Shown here piece by piece: positions 1-13,572 of a DNA stretch of 64,000 nt. Below the pieces are notes generated by a model. That model was given only the letters and a program-made list of their open reading frames with translations. It was not told the origin of the DNA and did not search any database. Within the stretch, counting starts at the first letter, position 1. Each line of letters opens with the position of its first letter. Made by a program: the position numbers and the translations under genes. Source of the stretch: Ceratobasidium sp. AG-K (taxonomy: Eukaryota; Basidiomycota; Agaricomycetes; Cantharellales; Ceratobasidiaceae); assembly GCA_037039685.1 (NCBI GenBank), contig JAWNGF010000005.1:1984001-2048000 (forward strand). Direction: 5' to 3'.

Positions 1-26
1 GAGATACATTGCGCTTACCGGCCACA

Positions 27-2312
27 GAACTTGGTCCCGCCAGGCTTACGAGTTGCTGATGCCGTACTTCCCTCCTTTGGGGGGACTCCTCTGCCTCAAT
101 CAAACCCGTGCTTCTGAAAAAGACCAAGGACTGCGTCTGCTAGATCTGCTCTCCGTATGGTGCGAGGATGCATTGCACTACATCGATCCCAAGTATGGAG
201 CAACAATTCTATCAGATATACTGATATATCTGGATCTTGCTTTCCGCATCGAGGGGTCATCCACGAACTTTACCGCATATGCACATAGACTCCACTCAAA
301 TCGGCTCATCAGCTGGCGCCCGGACTTGATGTGGCGTTCTCCAGTCTATCCATATCCACAGCACTCAATTATTCATGATCTCATCGACTTTTACGCTCGC
401 AGGTCTGATACCGCTCTCGCACGAATGATCCAGGCCATGCAGTGAGTACCATTCACTTGATTTATTTGTCCGCCCACTCGGACACTGATAATCTCTCCCA
501 AGTCACGTTGTCATGGGCCAATTGGCAATTGAAGCAAACGTTCTAGTTCAAGTACTTGAATTTATCGGTCGTGAGGTCATTGTACACTATCGTCTATGGA
601 CATACGGACCTCAGGTAGAAGGCAAAATACTCCTGGACCGAATGCTCGTTCCACGATCATGGGCAGTGGATCTAATCATGCGGCTACGCCTAATCCCCCA
701 AAGGCCATTTAATCTACACCAGTTCATGGATACCTTATACAAAGCAATCAAAATACTACACACTCACGAACTTGGGCCATCTCGCGGTATGACTTGAAGC
801 AACTTTGGAATTGACTGAGCTGACAAACCTTGGTCATTAGTTCTGTTGCGTTTCGGTGGTCCGCTGAACCTGTTAACGCGCACTGTATTGATCATACGAA
901 TGTGAGTGATCTAGTCGTTGTGTGACCCCGGTAATAACGTTGGAGTCACATAGCTGTCGTATATTAATCCTTTGTACGCTGATTTCCATGCGGTCTTGTC
1001 CCACAAGCTGAAATCATTTCTTATAGTGGCGGTTAATATCAACCTCCCTATACCCGACAGGGAGATGATACGGTATCAGGTTGGGCACCTGTTGAGTGGG
1101 CCCGGAATTTTACATGCCTCCCTATGCGCCAGGTAAGCATGGGGATAAACGGGTTTGTAGTCCTACCCCCTAACATGCCGATGTCTCCCAAGGTTTGCAA
1201 GGTCAAGTACATGGTTTGATTTCCAGGACGCATTGGCATGGTCCCCACTCAATCGAGGAGCTGATGAGCTAGTGTTTTTATGGCTTCGAAAGGATGCCAG
1301 TTCCCCCCCTTCCTTACACAACACGAGGACAATTAGTTACACTAACGTCTTTCCGGACCTGGCCCAGGTCTTATCTTTGAACGGGACCACCAAACAACCC
1401 GGACCTCAACTCAACCCTCGAGCCGAGGCCTTTGTTCCTTCAGCTGCGGTGCAGGCAGCTAGTAACAAGTCATTGGCCGGGTCCTATTCCAATGCGTTCA
1501 CCGTCCCCACCTCTTCCGAAGACGATCCACTGGCGGCAGCACCAGGGGTCGAAATCCGACGCACTTTGACTACCAAAGAAATACAGATGGGGAAGAAGAT
1601 TCTCCGCTGTTACAGAGAATACACAGCTCGGCACAGGATCAAGGCGCAAATGGCTGGCCGAATTATATGGGCATACTATCGTCGATATCGTCTCCACCAC
1701 CTCGCCCCCCAGACGGCTATTGGCGACATGCTTCGGAAGCTTCACGTCGATTACATGCGAGACGTAGAGCGGGTCTTGTATCCTCCACTGCTTGCCAAAT
1801 GCTTCTATCAGCGCAAGCGAGTGCTGTTGGGATGCATGCCTCATGTCATCATATACCTCCGTGGTCTGGAGGATGTCAATCGGCACGAACTAGCTACGAA
1901 GAAGAAGGAACTTGTTGCGGCTGATCACAGGTATCTCGAGAAAATTCAGTCAAGGATCAACGCATGCAGGTGAGCTGCCCTTTCTATGTTCACGAAACGA
2001 GTTACGATGACGCGACTTGAATTTCATCGTTACAGCACCTTCGCAAGGAAAATCAGCGTTTTAATACAAGATCTTTCACCTGGGTCCAGCCTCCTTAACC
2101 ATCTTGATAGTCTCCAACAGCGAGTTAGACGCGCAGCCGATGCACGCCAGTCGATTGCCCAAGCGTTCGAAACGGATGCGATTCCAACCGACCTGGAAGA
2201 TCATTACGCGCCCGGTGTTGAGGCGATCCTTGCTCTGGCCTTGGTCCCAGATTCAGCTCAGCCCAAATCCCCGAAGCCAAAGCTAAATACGTCGGACTTA
2301 GTTATGGCGTAG
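27..2312 (+). CDS. Copy A: 3' end of TRANK1-like UvrD-family helicase gene (5' part outside window)
   Basis: This is the C-terminal portion of the first of four tandem paralogues; the helicase core lies upstream of the window. Exons inferred from GT-AG borders shared with copy B: 27-441, 503-786, 841-901, 954-973 (20 nt), 1027-1132, 1193-1969 and 2036-2312, ending in TAG. The visible part begins at a conserved segment containing YELLMPYFPP and continues through the SWAVDLI and NRGADELVFLWLRKD blocks. An IQ-like basic helix follows (RIIWAYYRRYRLH, near 1657-1695), then a C-terminal helical tail. No stop or frameshift is visible, so this end looks functional. Function is inferred only from the family: an ATP-dependent SF1 helicase fused to protein-interaction repeats. 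Confidence is high for homology to B, C and D and moderate for the TRANK1-like label. Confidence 0.8.
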
Positions 2313-2935
2313 CTACCATCTGTCTTGAATATGTACTCAGTAAATGTCGAGGTGCAAATTTACGTATGTGAAATCTGATGAGAGTTGGTTTCTTGATAGA
2401 AAGGACATAGCCTCTGAAGCTGGTGCAAACATATGAGCACTAGTTATACTACTCCGGGGGGCTACTTAGGGATGTTGAAGTTTCTTTTCTCGAGGTTCAA
2501 TGTGACTAGGTTGGTATGCATGTGATTCGCCGAGCGGTGGATCTTTGTCCTCGGCGCGAGGCCGACAAAATTGCACTCAAGACGAACCTGAGATCAAAAT
2601 GTAAGCTCGTCGCGAACCACAAATAAGCTTTGATTACAACGAGATATCAGTACTCATAATTATGGGCACCGCATGTCGCCGGCGTATGCCCAACCACGGG
2701 GACTCCATCAGGGAATTATAACCTCGCTGATTAGACCCCGCTAATTCGTGAACTAGACTCTTCTTGCTAACAAAGTAGGTGGAAATGGTCCAACTGGCGA
2801 TTTGAGCAAGTTCGTAATAACAAAGAGATACTGTATTAGCGACCTGGAGGCGTAGAACTGTTCCGCCCTATATTCTTTTCACCAATGTGGTCTATCGAAG
2901 ATGTCTTTGACTTTATAATGGCCTCAAAAACGAGA

Positions 2936-2975
2936 GCGGGAGTGCGGGAGTGCGGGAGTGCGGGAGTGCGGGAGA
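2936..2975. repeat. 8-bp tandem repeat (GCGGGAGT, 5 units)
   Basis: Four exact units of GCGGGAGT followed by one unit ending in A, all in 40 bases. It is a G-rich, strand-asymmetric minisatellite in the spacer downstream of copy A. No function is visible. Confidence 0.9.
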
Positions 2976-4676
2976 TTGCGAACAGCATGCCGGATGTCAT
3001 TGTGAAGCGTCGGCGTCCCAAAGAATCGGTCATCTTGGACCCTGAGATCATCGGTGGCACTGCGTGACAAGTGCGACCCTCGGGATCGATTCCTCCCATA
3101 CAACCATAATACTGGTCCAAAATAGTCTTGCAAAACACCAAGCTTGCCGATCAGCGGTGGAAAGACTTGACGATGAGGACATCTAATAAGAGTTGGTGTA
3201 ACGCAAGCGCTTTGTGAGGTTACCTATGTAACGACAAAATCCAATGGGGCCCTGAGGTCATCACTCAACGGTGACTGCCAGTGACGATACTCAAAATTTC
3301 CTAGTCGCTTCGTTGCTTGGTATGCTCCACTAAGGTCGTGATATTTCAGGGACTATCGCATTGTATGACTCCTTACCGAGTCCCACGATATGAATGGTCG
3401 CTTCCTCTGCAGTGCGGAGGGGCCACGACCCGATTGGCCGTTCGCGCTTTCTCTACCGTCCAGCCCTCACGCCATGCGGAGATTCCACCAACACAGGACC
3501 CGGTGGTAAGGAAGTGGAGCCGTGCGGTGGACGCAAAGGTAGGACCAAGGCGTCGAGTTGCCGAAAATTATGATGATGCATTCCTGCCCACTGTTCATCC
3601 CCAGGCCCAGCTCCAGGCCGGTTACCATGTGCCTTCGCGTTGCTTGCTGTACCATTATCCTGCTGCCAAGAATCCAGCTCAGTGTACTGGCAAGTACTGT
3701 CGGTAGCAAGACTTCCCGCCGAGCATCGGTCAGGATGGTGCCGAACGTTGATAGGCTAACTCAGGTTCGATAGATCAATTGGGGCCGTGTATATATAATA
3801 GAAACATAGGCTTACCGTAGTCACGGGGTGACTACCAGCCCGCCTAGTGTGCTATCGGATCCACTGAGGGACTCCTCCAAGGCGACCGGCGATAGCGTGA
3901 TCTATCCAACAAATGCCAAGTTGGTATGCTCGCGCTTCCATGAATTACTGATACACTATTTAGCATCTACTCGTATCAGAATCACACCCAATACCGTATC
4001 TAAGTCCGTTTTTAAGTGCAAGGTCATGGCACTGACTGCGACGAATAAGTCGACATACCGTCGTGCCGTAGTGTCGCATCTGCCAGCGTCAGCCATATCA
4101 ATGTAACAACCCTCCAAACTGTGGCAAATATTGGCGAGCACACGCTTAACCTACCCCGAAGCAGCCAAAGACATACCGCGCGCTACTGATGAAGGCCAGC
4201 GTGCGGGTCGGTTTGTTCTGAAGGGGCCTGAGGTTACGCACAACAAGAGTTCGCGCCCACTTGATATCCACACCTTTGTGTAATATCCTCGCGAGAGGAC
4301 TTTGGGGGCGGGCGTCATAAAGAACTCGTATAAACCGCACAAAATCGCGCAATTGGTTGACTTAAGGGCCGAAAATCTAGGAACTAAAACAAAAGTTTAT
4401 AGCACTGAGCGGTGTCTAATACCCCGGTGAAGCAAATTCACTTGCTACGGTAACGCAGTGAAATTTCATCGCTTAGAAAACGCCTGCGGGGATCTTGGCT
4501 AGAGCTTGCAGCCTTAACTAGTTTAGGAACATCTACCTACACCCCGGGAATCGACGTAGTTCGTCTCTCTATCGCTATTCGAGGATTACATTCAACTGTG
4601 TGGGGGCCAAACATTGCCTATACGCGTTGGCTTCCTCGACAGATTAGTCATAAGCGCTCATCAGACCCTGACATCT

Positions 4677-4694
4677 GTGGCGATTCGTAGCCAC
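4677..4694 (+). promoter_or_regulatory. Promoter dyad GTGGC-N8-GCCAC upstream of copy B
   Basis: A perfect 5-bp inverted repeat with an 8-base spacer, 81 bases before the start codon of copy B. Equivalent dyads occur at 15747-15764 before copy C and 60249-60267 before copy D. Conservation in three paralogous promoters suggests a dimeric transcription-factor site, but recent duplication alone could also preserve it. Confidence 0.5.
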
Positions 4695-4775
4695 TTTGGG
4701 ATAGAATCCTACGCCCTCCCACACCACAGTTTCTGTCAATTTTAAACTTTCAAAAAGCTACACCACTACATAAAA

Positions 4776-7700
4776 ATGACACGACCTAGTCGTGCCAAAT
4801 CAGACGCTTCGCAGCCGAGATCTCCGACAATACGAAAAAGTATCCAATTGTCTCCGCAACATAGCACAAAGCTCGACGGTTACCGAGACGGGCAACTTCG
4901 ATCCCCAAATTCTCCGACTATCCATAGAGCTAACAAGCGCGACTTTTTTGATGAGCCGCTTCCCTCAACACCCGAAGAATGGATCGAGTTTGCCCAAACG
5001 AAGTTGAGACGAGCAGCCACGGGTCCTAATATGTCCGAGACCATTCTATATTTGGCCGAGATTGAGCCAGGCCTGCTTGAGTTTTTGATCTCAGGTATGC
5101 ACGAAGGTGTTATCGGGCGTTGTAGATTTAACCGTCTACTGGCAGCCGATGAAGAAATTCGGGACACGGTTTCCGAGGCCCTATGTAAACTGCCTTGGCC
5201 AGCAACCCGCGAAGCGTGGAGGGAGAGCATATTTAGCTCTCTTCTCGAACGGTTCCGCGTGTTTTTCAACCGCCTACCCCCTGACCTGGTGAACCGTAAG
5301 GTTGACGACGAAGGTCGCCAGTTTACATATCTTACCACGGCGCTTGACGCGTTGGACCACCTTGGTTTCAGCGACCCAGACGAACTTGAGCAAGAAGAAG
5401 AAGAAGCGGACCCGTTCTTCAAGTTCAAAAGCACAAGCCAGAAAAGGCGCAAGGCGTCGCTTAGCATCGCGAATCGAGCGCGTCGGAATACCGCAGCTGT
5501 CGATCCTAGGGTGTTCAAGGCAGTGGATGTCGAATTTCCAGCCACTCTCAAAGATGCGATAGATATTCAATCAGATTTGCTGTTGCGACTGCAGGAAGTG
5601 CTCGAGGTGAGCTCCGCCATTGACCTTGTTTTGAAGACTGGAATTGATTTATTGACAAATAGGTATTCCTTGCATCATTTGCAAATCCCCAACTCGCCGA
5701 ACATGCAAAAGCGCTGTTCCTGAAGGAGCCGGTCGAGAGTATAATCGAGCTTCTACCACTAAAATCAGTTCCGGCAACTATTACTGAGACCCCGCTTGAC
5801 ACATTGACGTTTGCTTCAGACCCTGGCGAATTTGCCCATATCCGTCCCCTGGCTGCAGCGAAGTACTTTGACGAAGAACCGACACTAGGTACATGGCGTA
5901 TCATTGTTGCTGGGAGCGCTGTTGCCGATCTCCGACGAATGCGAAAGCGAGAGAGTCTCACATTCGATCTAGTCCACAAGAAGATCACGTAAGTAGTATC
6001 GTTTGACTTCGATGGGCGACTCGAACGCTGATTGCTCATTCGATTATAACACTCGACCTCGAATACCTGAAAGTGAACTCTCAGAAGGTCAATTCTCTGA
6101 AGATAACCAGAAACAACTGGAGGCACTTGGAGCAGAGGGTATGGGTTGAATTGCGTGTTCCTTGTGCATCAACTTGACGGCACGCTGTGCACCAGTTCCG
6201 ATCTACGAAGCCAAAGTCTCTCGGGATACAAGGATCGTGTACCAAATAGATCTCGAAGCTGATGTGGCTACCGGGGTATGAATATGTTCTTTACCCAATG
6301 ACCACCTTCCACTGAGACGAACATTGCCCTCGGCTGGATTCACAGATTGATCGACAGAGTAAGCACAAAAGATAGCACTTCCCATCCAAACCCTCCCTAA
6401 CTCGCTTTCACAGTTATCAAAATATATGGGATTTATACACATGCTCAACTCAATACTCGAACGTGGTCGCAGATTTCTCGTCATCTCAGTTCTCGTGGAA
6501 AAGGATATCTTGAGCGGTGAGAGCTTCAGCTTGTTTTGCTCGTTTTTAGCTTGCTGTCTTAAACGGTTCCTCAAAGCTGCTTGTATCGTTCTACGCATTT
6601 CCCACAAGGTCAAACGGTTACCACACCCGCTTATTTCAAACATCAAGACGAAGTTCACTCCAAGAAGCTTGTGGAGCTCCCACCGTACAAAACTCAAAGC
6701 CAGCATAAACCTAGCGATGATGAGTTGAACGTAAGGCACTCGCGTAACATTAGAAGAGGAAAAACTTACATCCAATCCTACTTAGTTACATTCGTTGCTG
6801 ACGTATGTTTTACTTGACGTGACCAGTATACATTCATATATCTATTTGGTTGTAGCCTGGAAAAGTACATCCCGATGTCTCAGTCGCTAATTACAGGTAC
6901 AGGCTACTTCCGCTCCATGAACCTGATCTAACTAGCTTGTATAACTAGCAATACTTGATGGTGTGGACACCAATCACCTCTTTCAACCATCGTAAGTCTC
7001 GGGCTGTTTCGGCCACCTAGCATAAATTTACTTACCAAACATACTTCGGTAGTGCCAAAGAGAAAGAGATCATTTATCACGACTCGGCATGTTGCGTTTT
7101 GGGTCGTAGTGGAACAGGTGCGGCAATGTTTTTTTTTTTTTGAGACCTTGGTATTTAACGTGGATCTAGGGAAAACAACCTGCATCGTGTTCAAGGTTTG
7201 GCCTCGGTTGATAATTTATACTTGGGCTACGCTTATCCTCCTTTTGTTTGCTTATTTAGATCCTAGGTATTGAATTACTATTTCAGAGCATGACCGAATT
7301 CGCCAAGCCCCGTCAAGCCTTCGTAACACAGTCGCGCGTGCTCGCTCAGCGTGTTCAAGAGTATTATCAGAAGCTAGTCAAGAGCTCATTTGACACTCTA
7401 ACAGACTCTCAGTCGGACACCAACGAGGAGCAGGTCTTGGCTGATCTCGAAGACGAAGATGCTAGCGCATTTGGGTTGCCACCCAAGTACTCGATGCTCG
7501 AGGATCATCATTTTCCACTCTTTGTTTCCTTCGATCAGGTACGATTGCCCTGCTGATGCTACTATAAGTGGTGCTTAACTCGGGGATAGCTCTGCAGCCT
7601 GCTCGAGGCGGATTTTGGAATACACTTTGGTCCAACCATCGGTACTAAAGTGCCCGCTACGGGTCCCGAACACGTCGATGTAATCCCCAAATCAAAACAT

Positions 7701-10700
7701 GGGGATGAGACCGATGAAGTCGACTCGGACATATTTTCTCCTTCCGATTTTGCGACTGAGGCTTTGGAAGACGAGCGTACAAAGAAAGCCAAGCAAGCCA
7801 TGATAACTTTTGAGTAAGTCTGATTTCGTAATTTCCCGGGGTTCGATTTGCTTTGCTAATGAATTTTAGTAAATTCCTTATTGCTTATTGGCCGCGCTTT
7901 GATGAGCGCCTCAGGAAAGGACTCGATCCCGCGTTGGTCTATAGCGAATTACTTGGCGTAATTGAGGTTCAGCATGGCTCCTGCGGCCCATATGCGAATA
8001 CTAATGAATGTGAATGTAGGGGTCTGAGGCCGCTCTACGTACAAAGTCGGGAGCACTAAGCCGTGAAGAGTATACACGTGGGAGTCTTAAAAGGACATCA
8101 TTCGGCTCGGAGCGGAATCGCATATACGACCTATACGAGGCATACCGTAAACGCAGAGGTCAGCTTTGGAACTATGACGCAGCCGAGCGGTAGGTACAAT
8201 CGTCTGCCCTGATAAACGAGTACTAACTTGAAACCCGCGTTGGTAGCACGCATGCCCTTGTCAAGGCCACAAAATCCGGCGTTCCAGGCAAAAAGTTTGA
8301 TTGTTTGTACGTACGCATTGCTCGTCGTTTGGAGTCGCTGTAGTTACACATAACTTGCTCATAGGTATATTGACGAGGTGAATCAGAGCATAGACCCACG
8401 GTTACTCATAACTAAGACCCAAAATAGGCACAGGATAATTTGCTGGTGGATATAAAGTGTATGTTCATACTGATGATCTTGGACTGCTGCCTAATGCCAT
8501 TGCAGTGCTACACAACCTCAGCAATAACCCACATGGACTATTCATGGCTGGAGATACTGCGCAGGCGAGTGATTGCAGTTATATCGCATTCGTTTGAGCC
8601 ATGCTCTAGCTTCGTCTTTAGACCATTTCGGCAGGCAGCTCCTTTCGATTCGAAGATCTCAAGGCTTTTATGTGGCGCTTAGAGGTCCGTTCTAGTGATT
8701 CATCTTGGATATCGCTGATACACTATCCTATACAAAGGAACAAGATGAGGCGGTACGCCGCAGAAAGCGGGGCGCAATTCACCCGGCCTGTTTCACCTTG
8801 CCATCAACTACCGGAGCCATGGAGGAATCGTCGATTGCGCAAGTTCGGTTGTTGAGCTAATTTCGGACCTTTTCCCGGAGTTCATTGACAAGCTTGACAA
8901 GGAGACTGGGCTCCTCAATGGTCCCCTTCCTGTGTTCTTCTCAGGATGGGAGCGCGGTGTGGTGCGGTTTGAACAGTTTCTTAGGGGCGGATCGTAGGTC
9001 CCTGCCTCGAGCTTTACAAATCAAATGGCTCACACTATTACCTAGCAATATCCGGATCGATTTTGGTGCATCACAAGCTATACTTGTTCGAAATGAGGCT
9101 GCTCGAACCGCTCTTCGTGAACAAATGGGCGAGATTGGATTAATTCTGACGTTATACGAGAGCAAAGGTGCTGGTGATCGCACCCCCGAGTTCCTATGCT
9201 AAACAGATGTCCTAGGTCTCGAGTTTGACGACGTCTTATTGTACAACTTCTTCGAAGACTCCCTCCCTAGCGCCTCCATCTGGCGAATAGTGCTAGCTGG
9301 CATAGGACCAGCCCCAAACTTCGATGAGCTGCGCCACTCGGCCATTTGTGCCGAGCTGAAACACCTTTACGTTGGACTGACCCGTGCTCGAAAACACTGC
9401 TGGATATGGGACGTGTCTGACAAGGCTGAGCCAATGAAGGTGATTACTGATAGTATAGCTAATTAACATACTCACCCCTCGATGGAGACTTTCTGGACAC
9501 ATCATAACCTGGTCTCACATTGTGGCCCGGAGGATCCCATACCTCAACTTGGTGGTATGCCCAATCATGCTTGCAAACTCGCAGTCACCTGTACTAACTG
9601 CAAAGTGGTCTGCACTTAGTTTCGTCTTCTCAGGAAGCCTGGGCAGAGCGTGGTCGATCGCTCTTCAACAAGCAGCTGTACTCACAGGCTGCATTCTGTT
9701 TCGACAAAGCAGAGCTCACCGTGGAGCGCGATATTGCAGCTGCATATGAATCTCGAAAGCAAGCAAGGCTCTTGCAAGCAGCCACTTCCACGAACCAGGC
9801 AGCACAAACATTCCTCAGTACCGCTACAGCGTTTATGGAATGCGCAAAGCGCTCAGCGAAGAGGCAGCAACTGACCTGCTATATGCGTGCTGCCGAATGC
9901 TACGTAGAGAGCGGGGCCTGGAAATCTGCAGCGGAGGCTTTCTTACATGCAGGAAAATTTGGCTTGGCAGCCCAAAAACTACCGCCGCGCGGGGTGCTTT
10001 GACGAGGCCGTCGACATTGTGAAGCGACACAGAAATCAGATGGAAGAAGCCGTTGCGGAGGAGGTTATTGGGGTCGCCAAGCTTGAGTACTTGCGAACAG
10101 ATAAATTCGAGTAAGCTCAACCGCACATCACTGCACTCCTCATAACCAAACCAAAATAGACGAGCCGAAGAACTCTTTGAAAACGTGGAAGAGCAATTAG
10201 AGTATATGGGGGACTACGGATTTAATGCCGCCCAGATCCGTGTTCTAGAGAGCGAGCATCGCTATGGGGAGGCTGCTGAGGTGGCATTTGGGGAGCATAA
10301 CATCATGGAAGGAATCAATATGCTGCTGCGTTCCAAGGACCCGAAGCTAGCACGTCAAGCCGTCGAACGAGTATTACACAGTTTGTGGACGTTGCTCCCG
10401 CTTGGACCCCTTGGTCGCAAGTTAGAGAACACCGTAGTTCTTCAATTGATTCAGCATCTGCAGCGCGTCGAGACAGTACTAACAAAAGATGAGATTGATC
10501 AGGTGAGTCCATGATTTACTCATCGAAACCGCTCACACGACTTTGTCAGCTCGAAGTCTTTCATGCTCTGTATTCTCGCAACCCAATCCGCATCATTACC
10601 TTGGCTCAATCACATGGAGCTACGGCCATGCAACTGGATACCCAGCCACCTGATAGCCTGGCTTCCTCACTTTCCCTAGTCTGTTTCTCATGCAGCTCAG

Positions 10701-13572
10701 ATCTGCTCGTTCCAACCGTAGACTGGACCATCCCAGGGCTGGTCGGGAAGTTAAAATTGGCGTTCGGCTACTTCAGCCAGTTACTGAGGCTTGCACGGAG
10801 CCTTGACCTTTCTTCCTCAAGAACTCGGAAGCTCTTGGGATTTGAGCCCCGAGAGACTAACACAAAGGATGCGGATGATACGAAAATAACCGTAACGGAG
10901 TTCTGGATTCATTCGACGTCTTTGATGTTTAGAGGTGTCCAGCTCATCCCAGGCGCTCATGCCTCTGTGCCATCCGATCTTGGACTATCATCACTAGCAG
11001 CGTCAGAGGTCGATACTCACCGCCTGGCAAAAACTGTATTATACAATACGCTTCGATCCCAGATACGAGAAACAGCGCTAAACGAGTCGCTGGAGTACTC
11101 GATATATTTCCACCCATGTCTATCCTATACTATCCTTGCCCATTGCAGTAAGGACGGTTGTAAAGATCAACACATCAATATCTTTACAATTTCCGATAAC
11201 GAACGGCAGGGAAGATTCAATTTAAGGACCCAAGCATTGATCGCGCTACTCGAGATCGTGCAAATATACCCACCGATTGACGTGACGGAGTCCTGGGTTT
11301 CTCGACGGTGAGTTCTTATCATGTTGCCACATCTTTCAAGTGACTTCCTACTTACCGGACATAGGATGTGGACTCGACAAGCGTACGAGTTGCTAATGCC
11401 ATACTTTCCTCCCTCGGGTGGCCTTCTCTGCCACGAGCAAATCCGCGTTCCAGAGAAAGGTCGAGGATTTAGCCTCATCTCTTTCTGGTGCGAAGACGCA
11501 TTGCACTACATTGACCCCTTGTTTGGACCAGCAGTGATGTCAGACATATTGATATGTCTGGACCTTGCATTCCGAATCGACAGATCATCTACAAAATTCG
11601 AGGCATATGTGGATAGATTACACTCCAGTCGACTCGTTAACGAGCGACCCGAGCTAATGTGGCGCGCCCCATCCCACCCGTATCTCGAGCACTCAATCGT
11701 TCATGATTTCATCGATTTTTACACTCGCAAGTCTAACACGGTCCTTATGCGAATGGCTCGCGCCATGCAGTGAGTGATGCACCTTCGAATTACTTTACGT
11801 GAATTAGAGTGCCGATTGTTTCTCTCAAGTCACGTTGTTACAGGAAAATTGGTGATTGAAGCCAATGTTCTAGTTCAAGTCTTAGAATCCATCACTCGCG
11901 AAGTGATCGTACACCACCGTCAGTGGACAAGGGGTCCTCAGGCCGATGGGAAAGTCCTTTTGGATCAGATGCTCGTCCCACGCTCATGGGCAATCGATCT
12001 GATTGCGCGTCCAATGCTCACCCTACAAGGGAAGTTTGCTCTGTCCAAATTCCAGGAAACCTTATACCAGGCGATCGAACTACTTCATGCCCATGAACCC
12101 GACTCATCCAATGGTGTGATACGACGCATATACACACAAAACAGCGCTAACGAGCTTTGATCTTTAGTCCTGATTCGTTTCAATGGCCCGTTAGACCGAT
12201 TGACTTGCGCTGTACTGATCATGCGAATGTAAGTTATTTGCTTGTTCTGTGATCTCAATAGTGACGCCAAGGCCATGAAGCTGTCGTATGTTGATTATTT
12301 GTAAGTTACTTTCAACCTCATTTCATCCTACGAACTAAGGCTGGCGAACGCAGTTGCTGTTAATACCGACCTCCCCATACCCGACAGAGAGATGATGCGG
12401 TATCAGGTTGGGCGACTGTTGAGTCATCCTGGGAATCTTCACGTCTCATACACCGGGTAAGTAAGACTATGACAAAGATATTCATACTCCGGGTTCTAAC
12501 GTCTTTCATGTCTCCTCAGGTTTGCTAGGCCAAACTCATGGATCGATTTCCAGAACGCACTTGTATACTCTCCGCTAAACCGAGGAGCCGAGGAGCTAGT
12601 TTTCTTGTCACTCCGTAGAGACTTCATTTCTCCTCCATTCATCCCCAACATAAGGCAATTACCTACGCCAACGTCTTCCCCGAGTTGAAACAGCAGTTGT
12701 CCTTGAACGCAACCATGCATCGACCTGGAGCTCAACTCAATCCCCTGGCCAAGGCCTTCGTTCCTTCGTCTGCAGTACTGGCAGCTAGCAGCCAACCATC
12801 AGGGGGAACTTCCTCCGAAGATAACCTCAGGGCACCTCCACTAAACCTCGAGGCTAGACGCGCCCCAACTTTCAGTCAAGTGCTAATGGGCGCAAAAAAG
12901 AAAATCATTTACCGAGAATATTCGCCACAAAAAGCACAAGAAGCAGGCCGAGTTATCTGGGCGCATTATTCTCGATACCGCCTCCGGCAAGCTCCTCAAA
13001 CAGCAACCAACGACACAATTCGGAAACTTCACAACGAATATATGCGGGACGTAGAGCGAATTGTATACCCGCCACTACCAACCAAAGATTTTTATATGCA
13101 TAAGCGAATCGTACTAGGATGTATGCCTCATGTCATCATTTATCTCCTTGGCCTGGAGGAAGTCAATCGCCAAGAACGAGACACAAAAAAGAAGGAGCTA
13201 GTAACAGCCGAGCACGAGTACCTTGAGAAACTGCAATCCAGGATCAACGCATGCGGGTGAGTCAACTTTTTTCGGTGGAAACCAAACAAGCTAACAACGC
13301 CTATCTCGCTGACCGGCTGTAGTGTGTTTGCGAAGAAAATTGCGAACCTAATAAAATCGGTTTCGCCCGGCTCCAGCTTGCTCACTCATATCGATAACCT
13401 TCGAGCACGGGTTAAGCTTGTAGTAGACGCACGGAATACGATTATGCATGGATTCGGCAAGGAGGCGATTCCAGCCGACCTCGAACAGCACTATGCGCTA
13501 GGCGTTTTGCCGATGCTTGCTCCAGTAGCCCCAGAGCCAAGCACATCAGACCTTGGAGGAGTTTGTGGTTAA
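4776..13572 (+). CDS. Copy B: full-length TRANK1-like UvrD/Rep (SF1A) helicase with TPR-like C-terminal half
   Basis: This is the only copy present end to end and uninterrupted. About 36 exons encode roughly 2,270 residues. Main borders: 4776-5094, 5146-5606, 5663-5988, 7053-7117, 7170-7195, 7260-7538, 7590-7813, 7870-7966, 8020-8189, 8365-8377, 8428-8458, 8738-8993, 9216-9439, 9620-10110, 10160-10502, 10550-11307, 11365-11769, 11830-12113, 12520-13256 and 13323-13572. Helicase motifs in order: Walker A GRSGTG|KTT (split by the intron at 7118-7169), motif II DE|AQD (split at 8378-8427), GDTAQ, NYRS (near 8810), SKG|LEFDD and YVGLTRAR (near 9375). TPR-like helices follow around 9620-10500. The N-terminal 450 or so residues match no family I recognise and include an acidic run (EQEEEEADPFF). 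Two apparent frameshifts: an extra A in the A5 run at 9974-9978 and a missing base near 12655. These may be assembly errors, otherwise the gene is a recent pseudogene. One intron starts with GC (8565). Confidence 0.8.

Larger units (their letters stand above)
2313..4775. other. Spacer between copies A and B, no recognisable gene
   Basis: About 2.5 kb without a gene I can support. Short reading frames on both strands (for example 3317-3706 plus and 3467-3709 minus) overlap one another, lack spliced continuity and resemble no family I know. The phrase CCTGAGATCATCGGTGGCA near 3043-3060 recurs upstream of copy C near 15734-15752, so part of this spacer probably derives from an old copy of the promoter region. 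An 8-bp tandem repeat lies at 2936-2975. Confidence 0.6.

Noticed and set aside
2836..3141. Minus-strand frame containing the 8-bp repeat
   Set aside because: Repeat-derived peptide (SRTPALPH repeated), no gene context.
4880..5551. 223-codon minus-strand frame opposite the N-terminal exons of copy B
   Set aside because: Shadow of the B exons, Ser/Arg rich, with no independent support, and not conserved opposite copy C.
10511..11311. Separate gene at 10511-11311
   Set aside because: Collinear with copy C (51925-52680) as one long exon of the helicase gene; the apparent start at 10511 is within an intron.
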